NCBI RefSeq assembly: GCF_015062615.1
Contig: NZ_SUUH01000007.1
Coordinates: 62,001-126,000 of the forward strand
DNA length: 64,000 nucleotides
Source: Denitrobacterium detoxificans
Lineage (GTDB): Bacteria > Actinomycetota > Coriobacteriia > Coriobacteriales > Eggerthellaceae
Direction: 5' to 3'
Part shown: piece after piece, positions 25,610 through 31,714 of the stretch
How positions within the stretch are numbered: position 1 is the first letter of the stretch
How the letters are laid out: every line of letters begins with the position of its first letter
Position numbers and translations under genes: made by a program
The notes under the pieces: model-generated
Told to the model about the DNA's origin: nothing
Seen by the model: the letters and a program-made list of their open reading frames with translations, nothing else
Databases searched by the model: none

Positions 25610-27196
25610 GTGGAATCACGGGAGAAGAAGGGGAGCAAAGTTCCCGGGGCGAAGGGACGCTCGGGTGAGGGGTGCTGCGGCAAGGAAGGTCGCGACGAGG
25701 GCGGTTCCCTTGATAGCGCCATGGCCCTTACCGAGGCGAATTTCGCCTCCTTCGCCTACGAGGATGGCATGTCGGGTAGCAAGCGTCTGCCCCTGGCTTG
25801 GGTGGTCGACAAGATGCCCTATGTGCCGCTTGCGTTTTTGGGCTTGGCACTGTATCGCGCATGGATTGAGCTCGTCTATGTGGGTTCGTTCATCCCGTTT
25901 CCCTACGACGGCTCGGCTATTCATAACTACTACGACATAGCCATGATTATCACGTTGTTCCTGTGCGCGGCTTTGCATAGGCGTATCGAGCCCATCTTCC
26001 GGAGCAGGGTTTTCTACGTAGCCGTTGCCTTGTTCATGCTTGCCGGCACGGTGGGCATGTTCGCGGGCCTGTTCGGACATGCCTCGCGTGCGTGTGGCAT
26101 TTTCTCGGTGGTCACGGGCGGCGTAGGTACGGCGGGCATTATCTTGCTCTGGTCGGAATTGTACGCATCGCTTTCTCCGTATCGCGTGGGCTTGTACTAT
26201 TCGGCGTCCATTGTGGCTGCTGCTTGCGTGTTGTATCTCTGTCGTGGCCTGCAGCCTCCCTGGCAATTCGGCATGGCCATGCTGTTGCCGCTGGGCTCGC
26301 TTGTGTTTGTGGCCTTGGGTTTCATAGGCCTGCCACCTGCCGAGCGCCCCCATGCTTCCACGGCGCGCTTTAGCTTCCCCTGGAAGCCCGTGCTTATCAT
26401 GGCTGTGTATGCATTTGCCTACGGTCTGCGCGAGCTCAGCCAGTACGACATGGGCATCGGCCCCCATTCGTCGCCGGGCGCCCTGGTGGTGGGCGTGCTT
26501 CTGTTCCTGTGGATATACCTGCGCGGGAGCACATTCGATTTTTCGTATTTCTACCGCGTGGCGTTGCCTCTCATGATGGGCGCCTTCTTGGTGCTTCCCG
26601 CGTTCGGCACGCTCAACGAGGTGGTGTCCGATTGCTTCGCCACGGCTAGCTACACGGCGTTTTCCGTGCTCATCATGCTTATCCTGGCGAATATGTCGTA
26701 TCGCTACGGCATGAGTGCCGTGTGGCTGTTCGGCATTGAACGTGGCGTGCGCGCCCTGTTCGCCATGGGCGGTCGTTACACGGCCCAGGGACTTGCGCTC
26801 GTGGGCGACCCCGACACGAATGCCCTCGTCATCGGCGTCATTACCGTGGCGCTTGTGGTCATTGGCACGTTGTTGTTTACCAGCGAGAAAGACTTCTCCA
26901 GTCGTTGGGGCGTCTCGTTTCGTGCGGAAGGCGCCTCGCAGGCCGACCTGGCGCGCATGCGTCGTGAGGATCGTGCGCTTCGCTGCGACGAGCTGGCGGG
27001 GCAATTCGGGCTTTCCCCGCGCGAGCGCGAGGTGCTGCAGCTGCTCGCTCGTCGGCGCACGGTGGGGCAGATCCAAACCGATTTGGTAGTATCGAAGGAT
27101 ACGGTAAAGACCCACGTCAAGCATATCTATCGAAAGATGGACATCCATAGCCGCGCCGAGCTTTTCGACCTGCTGGGCATGGGCGAGGAAGAGTAG
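25610..27196 (+). CDS. Membrane-anchored LuxR-family transcription regulator
   Basis: A 528-residue protein with a charged N-terminus, about twelve hydrophobic segments (residues 60-440) and a C-terminal LuxR helix-turn-helix ('LSPREREVLQLLARRRTVGQIQTDLVVSKDTVKTHVKHIYRKM' region). It belongs to the class found beside catechol dehydroxylases and other reductases of Eggerthella lenta, where these proteins sense the substrate and switch on the reductase. The start is GTG at 25610, with GGGAGG 4 nt upstream; no ATG has such a signal. Divergent orientation to the reductase at 23.7-25.4 kb makes that its likely target. Confidence 0.88.
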   Translation: MESREKKGSKVPGAKGRSGEGCCGKEGRDEGGSLDSAMALTEANFASFAYEDGMSGSKRLPLAWVVDKMPYVPLAFLGLALYRAWIELVYVGSFIPFPYDGSAIHNYYDIAMIITLFLCAALHRRIEPIFRSRVFYVAVALFMLAGTVGMFAGLFGHASRACGIFSVVTGGVGTAGIILLWSELYASLSPYRVGLYYSASIVAAACVLYLCRGLQPPWQFGMAMLLPLGSLVFVALGFIGLPPAERPHASTARFSFPWKPVLIMAVYAFAYGLRELSQYDMGIGPHSSPGALVVGVLLFLWIYLRGSTFDFSYFYRVALPLMMGAFLVLPAFGTLNEVVSDCFATASYTAFSVLIMLILANMSYRYGMSAVWLFGIERGVRALFAMGGRYTAQGLALVGDPDTNALVIGVITVALVVIGTLLFTSEKDFSSRWGVSFRAEGASQADLARMRREDRALRCDELAGQFGLSPREREVLQLLARRRTVGQIQTDLVVSKDTVKTHVKHIYRKMDIHSRAELFDLLGMGEEE

Positions 27197-27240
27197 GTAT
27201 ACACCTTTCGCTGTATCTTTTTCTGGGAACCGTATGACTT

Positions 27241-27290
27241 GCAACTCAATTGCGTACTGCCAATTGCGTTGCCGCATATACTTGCCGCAT
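27241..27290 (+). promoter_or_regulatory. Operator-like dyad before the MFS gene
   Basis: GCAACTCAATTG (27241-27252) and CAATTGCGTTGC (27261-27272) form a 12-bp inverted repeat with one mismatch and an 8-bp spacer. TTGCCGCAT follows twice (27269-27277, 27282-27290). It lies 24-73 bp before the start codon, where a repressor would act. Confidence 0.55.
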
Positions 27291-27313
27291 GTGCAAGTGA
27301 GGGATGGAGTGGT

Positions 27314-28690
27314 ATGACTGCCAACGAATCGCGCGGCTTTGGCCGCATTGCTGCCGTGTATCTTATAGGCCTGCTGGTGGGTGGCCTGTACGTGGGGCTT
27401 ATCGCGCCGCTGCGAACCGTCATTCAGACCGACATGGGAATCGATAATTCCCTGGGCATTTGGATGGTGAACGTCTACACGCTCTTCTATGCTGCAACTA
27501 TTCCCACGACGGGCAAGCTTGCCGACCGCTTGGGGCGCAAGCGCGTCTTCACGTGGTGCATGGGCATCTTCGCCATGGGCTCCCTTCTGTGCGGCCTGGC
27601 CCAGTTTGCGGGTGGCTTCCCACTGCTCATGGTTGGTCGCGTGGTGCAGGCCATTGGCGCGGGTGGCATTATTCCCGTAGCCACGGCCGAGATGGGCGCT
27701 TCGGCGCCCGAGGGCAAGCGTGGCATGTGGCTGGGCATGGTGGCTGCCGTGGCGGGTCTTTCGAACGTGGTTGGCGCTGCTGCCGGCAGTGGTATTGTCG
27801 CCCTGGTGGGTGCCGAGAATTGGTGCTGGGCCTTCTTCGTGGCCGTTCCCGTTGGCCTGCTGCTCATGGTGGGCGCAAGCGCCTGGCTGCCCAAGCGCGA
27901 GGTTGCCCACGAGGGTAAGCTCGACGTGGTGGGTTCGCTGCTGTTCACCGTCATGATTCTCGCGCTGCTCCATACGCTGTTCGCCGTGGAGAATGCGGGG
28001 CTGCAGAGCATTCGCACTCTCGTTCCCCTGGCGCTGTTCCTTGTGCTGCTCCCCCTGTTTCGTGCATGGGAGCGCCGTGCGAGCGACCCCATCTTCCATC
28101 TGGAATACCTGCATAATGCGCGCATCGTGATTACCATGGTCGTGTCGTTCCTGGTGGGCTGCGTCATCATCAGCATGGTGCTCATTCCCGAATTCGCTGA
28201 AGCGGCGCTAGGCCTGCCCCTAGGCTCGGGTGGCTTTTACATGGCCATCATGGGTGTCTTTGCCATCGTGGGCCCGCCCGTGGGTGGCAAGATCATCGAT
28301 CGCCACGGTGCGAAGCCCGTGCTCGTCGGTGGACTGGGCGTCATGGCCATCGGCTTTGCCATTTTGGCGTTCGTAGTGGCGCCGAACCCTTCCGTGGTGG
28401 GGCTTGTCCTGGGCCTGGCCGTAGTTGGCCTGGGCATGGGATTCGCCATGGGCACGCCGCTCAATTACATGATTCTGGAAAACACCTCGGAAGAGGATTC
28501 CAGTTCTGCCATCGCCACCATCGCCCTTGTCCGTCAGGTGGGAACGACGGTGGCTCCGGCCCTGCTCATTAGCCTTGCAACTACTGGCATGGGTGGCGTT
28601 GGCTATGTGCCTCAGCTTGTAGCGGTGGCGGGGATCAACGTGCTTTCCCTGGTCATCATGCTGTTCTATCGTTCGCCCGAGCGAAAGTAG
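27314..28690 (+). CDS. MFS transporter, DHA2-like (14 membrane segments)
   Basis: A 458-residue major-facilitator exporter. The loop 2-3 signature 'GKLADRLGRKRVFTW' and motif C-like 'GAGGIIPVATAEMG' and 'GLSNVVGAAAGSGIVALVGAENWCWAFF' fit drug:H+ antiporters of the DHA2 group. The number of hydrophobic stretches (about 14) agrees. GGATGGAG precedes the ATG at 27314. It follows the LuxR gene by 117 bp but has its own operator-like region, so it may be separately regulated. It may export the product of, or protection against, the compound handled by the nearby reductase; this is inference from position only. Confidence 0.87.
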   Translation: MTANESRGFGRIAAVYLIGLLVGGLYVGLIAPLRTVIQTDMGIDNSLGIWMVNVYTLFYAATIPTTGKLADRLGRKRVFTWCMGIFAMGSLLCGLAQFAGGFPLLMVGRVVQAIGAGGIIPVATAEMGASAPEGKRGMWLGMVAAVAGLSNVVGAAAGSGIVALVGAENWCWAFFVAVPVGLLLMVGASAWLPKREVAHEGKLDVVGSLLFTVMILALLHTLFAVENAGLQSIRTLVPLALFLVLLPLFRAWERRASDPIFHLEYLHNARIVITMVVSFLVGCVIISMVLIPEFAEAALGLPLGSGGFYMAIMGVFAIVGPPVGGKIIDRHGAKPVLVGGLGVMAIGFAILAFVVAPNPSVVGLVLGLAVVGLGMGFAMGTPLNYMILENTSEEDSSSAIATIALVRQVGTTVAPALLISLATTGMGGVGYVPQLVAVAGINVLSLVIMLFYRSPERK

Positions 28691-28789
28691 CCCGCGCGCT
28701 CGTACGAAATGCCCCGTGAGGCGCCGACGCATCATGCGTCTCTGGTATCATGTGCGAGTTATTGCATACATACGACGGGGAGTTTGAAT

Positions 28790-30205
28790 ATGGAGCAGCA
28801 TCAGGCTGAAGAGCGCGAGCATTTCGCATCTCGTCTGGGGTTCATTCTGGTTGCGGCCGGTTGTGCCATTGGCTTGGGCAACGTATGGCGTTTTCCGTAC
28901 ATTGCCGGACAGTATGGCGGCGGTGCGTTCATTCTCATCTACGTGCTGTTCCTGGTTATTTTGGGGCTGCCCGTCATGGTGATGGAGTTTGCCGTGGGCA
29001 GGGCCAGCCAGAGCAGCACCGCGCGGGCGTTCCATATTCTGCCGTCTAAGTGCGATTTTCGTTGGTTCAGCTGGTGGGGCTACGTGGGTTCCATGCTGTT
29101 GCTCATGTTCTATACCACCATCTGCGGTTGGATGCTTGCCTACATTCCACGCCTCGCCTCGGGCGAGTTCACGAATGCGGGCGTGGATGCCGCGGCCGCC
29201 TCGTTCGACGCCCTTATCGCCGACCCCGTGCAGCTCGTGCTGTTCATGCTCCTTTCCGTTGCGGTGGGCGTGGCCGTTACCATTGGCGGCCTGCGTAATG
29301 GCGTAGAGCGCGTTTCGAAGTTCATGATGGGCGCACTGTTCGTCATCATGCTTGCGCTGTGCGTGCGTGCGGTTACGCTGCCCGGAGCCGATGCGGGCAT
29401 CGCTTTCTACCTGCAGCCCGATTTTTCGCGCCTGTTTGCGGGCGATTCCCTGCCGGAACAGCTTGGCACGTTCGGCGACGCCGTGTACGCGGCCATGGGC
29501 CAGGCGTTCTTCAGCTTGAGCGTGGGCATGGGCGGTATGGCCATCTTCGGTTCGCGCATTGGCAAGGAACGTAGCCTGACGACGGAGGCGCTTTCCGCTA
29601 CTGGCTTGGATACCCTGGTCGCCTTCATGGCAGGTCTAATAATCTTCCCCGCCTGTTTCGCCTTTGGCGTAAATCCCGATGCGGGTCCTTCTCTCGTGTT
29701 CGTTACGCTACCCATCGTGTTCGGCAGCATGCCGCTGGGCAACGTATGGGGTGCGCTGTTTTTCGTGTTCATGAGCTTTGCCGCTCTTTCCACGGTCATT
29801 GCCGTGTTCGAGACCATCGTTTCTTGGTGCATGGATCGCTGGGGCATCAGCCGTACGCAGGCCGTTCTGCGCAACGGAATCGCCCTTGCCGTGCTGAGCA
29901 TTCCCTGCGCGCTGGGCTTTAACGTGCTTTCAGATGTTGTGGTGCCTGGTCTGGGTGACATTTCGTCGGTGGAGGACTTCATCGTGTCTAACAACATCCT
30001 GCCCCTAGGCGGCATCGTGTTCGCTGTGTTCTGCAGCACGCGCCTGGGCTGGGGATGGGATCGCTTTATCGCCGAAGCCGATGCGGGCGATGGCATCAAG
30101 TTTCCGCCGCAGCTGCGCCTGTGGTGCGCCTGGGGCATTCCCGCCCTCATGATCATCATCTTCATCATGGGGTATGTGCCGAAAATCTCAGCCTTGTTTG
30201 GGTAA
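28790..30205 (+). CDS. Sodium-dependent NSS-family symporter
   Basis: A 471-residue neurotransmitter:sodium symporter family protein (LeuT fold), importing amino acids or related amines with Na+. Helix 1 'LGFILVAAGCAIGLGNVWRFPYIAGQYGGGAF' has the unwound GxGNxWRFPY signature and Na+ site. 'GLPVMVMEFAVGRASQ' and 'GQAFFSLSVGMGGMAIFGS' (helix 6) follow. About 12 helices are seen. GGGGAG lies upstream of the ATG at 28790. Its stop codon lies directly at the left arm of the palindromic element at 30205. Confidence 0.93.
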   Translation: MEQHQAEEREHFASRLGFILVAAGCAIGLGNVWRFPYIAGQYGGGAFILIYVLFLVILGLPVMVMEFAVGRASQSSTARAFHILPSKCDFRWFSWWGYVGSMLLLMFYTTICGWMLAYIPRLASGEFTNAGVDAAAASFDALIADPVQLVLFMLLSVAVGVAVTIGGLRNGVERVSKFMMGALFVIMLALCVRAVTLPGADAGIAFYLQPDFSRLFAGDSLPEQLGTFGDAVYAAMGQAFFSLSVGMGGMAIFGSRIGKERSLTTEALSATGLDTLVAFMAGLIIFPACFAFGVNPDAGPSLVFVTLPIVFGSMPLGNVWGALFFVFMSFAALSTVIAVFETIVSWCMDRWGISRTQAVLRNGIALAVLSIPCALGFNVLSDVVVPGLGDISSVEDFIVSNNILPLGGIVFAVFCSTRLGWGWDRFIAEADAGDGIKFPPQLRLWCAWGIPALMIIIFIMGYVPKISALFG

Positions 30206-30490
30206 CTCGGTTCCGTCCCGGGCTCGCGGGGGCTGGCGGCCCCTGGGGCACGCCTCGCTCCGCTGCTCGCGTGGTTTCGGCCCCGCGCGGGCCGAAACCT
30301 ACGCTCGTGCGCTGCGCTGTTCAGCAGTTTTGTACTGGCGCTGCACGGGGTTGGGGCTGGGACGGTGATGCAACTTCGGCTTTGCCTTCGTTGCCTCCCC
30401 GTCCCAGCCCCAACCCCGTGAACAGCGCGTTTTGATGGTGTTCACAGGGTGCCCCAGGGGCTGCCAGCCCCCGCGAGCCCCATCCCGAGT
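30205..30490. repeat. Nested palindrome element, copy A
   Basis: No gene is seen here. From the outside in, ACTCGG (30205-30210) pairs with CCGAGT (30485-30490). A 32-nt arm (30220-30251) then pairs with 30449-30480 at 31 of 32 positions, the exception being a G-U pair. A side hairpin GGTTTCGGCCC/GGGCCGAAACC occupies 30273-30299. GCGCTGTT (30314-30321) pairs with AACAGCGC (30421-30428). A perfect 22-bp stem joins 30344-30365 and 30399-30420, with GCAAC/GTTGC inside. Unpaired linkers CGCTCCGCTGCTCGC (30256-30270) and GCTCGTGCGCTGCGCTG (30303-30319) are identical in copy B. Confidence 0.85.
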
Positions 30491-30545
30491 GAGGCAAGGC
30501 TGCGCTTTTAACCGGCATGCGAGTCGGGGCGGGTCGTGGCGTTTG

Positions 30546-30860
30546 CCCTCGCTGTTCCGCCCTTCGGGCGGAATGCGCTGCCTCGGGTCGTCGAGGGGCT
30601 GTCCCGCTGTCGCGCCCTGCGGGCGGGATGCGTCTTCCCGGGTCGTGGGGTGGGGTGGTCCCGCTGTTCCGCCCTGCGGGCGGAATGCGCCTTTCCGGGT
30701 TGCGGGATCTGTCCCGCTATTTCGCCCTATGGGCGAAATGCGCTATCGAGGGCCGCGGGTCCGTCCCGCTGTCCCGCCTTCGGCGGGAGGCGCCGTTGCG
30801 GGTTGGGGCGGGTGGTCCCGCTTGTTTTCGGCTGCGCCGAAAACTCGCCTTTCCGGGTTG
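30546..30860 (+). repeat. Tandem hairpin array, copy A (six units)
   Basis: There are six units with a period of 52-57 bp. Each has GTCCCGCT (degenerate in the first), a 7-8 bp stem with a 3-nt loop, then a tail close to GCGCCTTTCCGGGTTG. Stems, left arm and position: TTCCGCCC 30555-30562; TCGCGCCC 30610-30617 (one mismatch); TTCCGCCC 30667-30674; TTTCGCCC 30720-30727; TCCCGCC 30772-30778; TTTTCGGC 30825-30832. Apart from the one mismatch, each right arm is the exact complement, so stem changes are compensated. It fills the gap before the peroxidase promoter. Confidence 0.85.
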
Positions 30861-30924
30861 AGGGGAGGGGCGTTCGTAACCGTTTTGTTATGAGGCGCCG
30901 TTTGCATTTGCTGATTCAATTGTG

Positions 30925-30930
30925 TACAAT
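30925..30930 (+). promoter_or_regulatory. -10 box of the glutathione peroxidase gene
   Basis: TACAAT lies 34 bp before the ATG and forms half of the dyad ATTGT-GT-ACAAT (30919-30930), so a regulator could cover the -10 box. The -35 region is poor (TTGCAT at 30902-30907). Confidence 0.45.
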
Positions 30931-30964
30931 CGAATTACGCAAAATGGATAGGACGGAGTTTGCT

Positions 30965-31510
30965 ATGGCGAGCATTTACGATTACAGCGTACCGATGGTT
31001 GACGGCGGAGAGCTGAAGCTTTCCGATTACAAGGGCAAGGTCATTGTCGTGGTTAACACGGCTACGGGTTGCGGTTTCACTCCGCATTACGAGCCGCTCG
31101 AGGCTATGTACGAGAAGTATCATGAGCGGGGCCTCGAGATCATTGACGTGCCGTGCAACCAGTTCAACGGCCAGACGCCGGGTACCGACGAAGAGATTCA
31201 CGAGTTCTGCTCGTTGAATTACAACACGCAGTTCCCCCAGATGAGGAAGTCGAACGTCAACGGGGAAGACGCGCTTCCGCTGTTCGAGTACCTGAAGAGC
31301 CAGCAGGGCTTTCAGGGCTTCGGGCATGGGCCGAAGGCTCTTGCCATGAGCGCCATGCTCAAGGCGATCGATAAGGACTACAAGAAGAATCCCGACATCA
31401 AGTGGAACTTCACGAAGTTCGTGGTCGATCGCGAGGGCAATGTCGTTGCCCGCTTCGAGCCCACTGCCGATATGGACAAGCTGGAGGCCAAGGTCGCCGA
31501 GCTTATCTAG
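30965..31510 (+). CDS. Glutathione peroxidase-family thiol peroxidase
   Basis: A 181-residue peroxide-reducing enzyme of the GPx fold. The peroxidatic residue is cysteine C36 in 'NTATGCGFT' (not selenocysteine). 'DVPCNQFNGQTPGTDEEI' is the second family motif with the Gln of the catalytic tetrad, and 'IKWNFTKFVVDREGNVVARF' carries the Trp-Asn pair. Bacterial cysteine enzymes of this group usually take electrons from thioredoxin rather than glutathione. GGACGGAG precedes the ATG. It is probably part of peroxide defence in an anaerobe, and monocistronic, with a terminator 62 bp downstream. Confidence 0.95.
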   Translation: MASIYDYSVPMVDGGELKLSDYKGKVIVVVNTATGCGFTPHYEPLEAMYEKYHERGLEIIDVPCNQFNGQTPGTDEEIHEFCSLNYNTQFPQMRKSNVNGEDALPLFEYLKSQQGFQGFGHGPKALAMSAMLKAIDKDYKKNPDIKWNFTKFVVDREGNVVARFEPTADMDKLEAKVAELI

Positions 31511-31571
31511 CCAACAACTCTCGATACCCCTTGGGCGGCTGCGGGGCCCTGCTACCCAAGGCGGATTCTTA

Positions 31572-31603
31572 AACCGGTCGAGTTCTTCGGCCGGTTTTCT
31601 TTT
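31572..31603 (+). terminator. Intrinsic terminator after the peroxidase gene
   Basis: A 10-bp stem, AACCGGTCGA (31572-31581) with TCGGCCGGTT (31587-31596, one G-U pair), then TTTTCTTTT. Confidence 0.88.
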
Positions 31604-31714
31604 GCCTTTCAAATATGAACAAGGGACGGGGTACGTTCACGCAGATTGACGGGCGCAATGCGCTTCTGGGTTGGTACACTGATAGCAAGGTGTCTGGGGG
31701 AAGGGCCGTGCCTT

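Noticed and set aside
30546..30860. CRISPR array
   Set aside because: Units have periodic repeats, but the variable part is itself a short palindrome of 15-19 nt, not a unique 30-nt spacer, and no cas genes are near.
30517..30893. Open frames across the first hairpin array
   Set aside because: Same reason: repeat-driven open frames with Arg/Gly/Ala-rich translations and no start signal.
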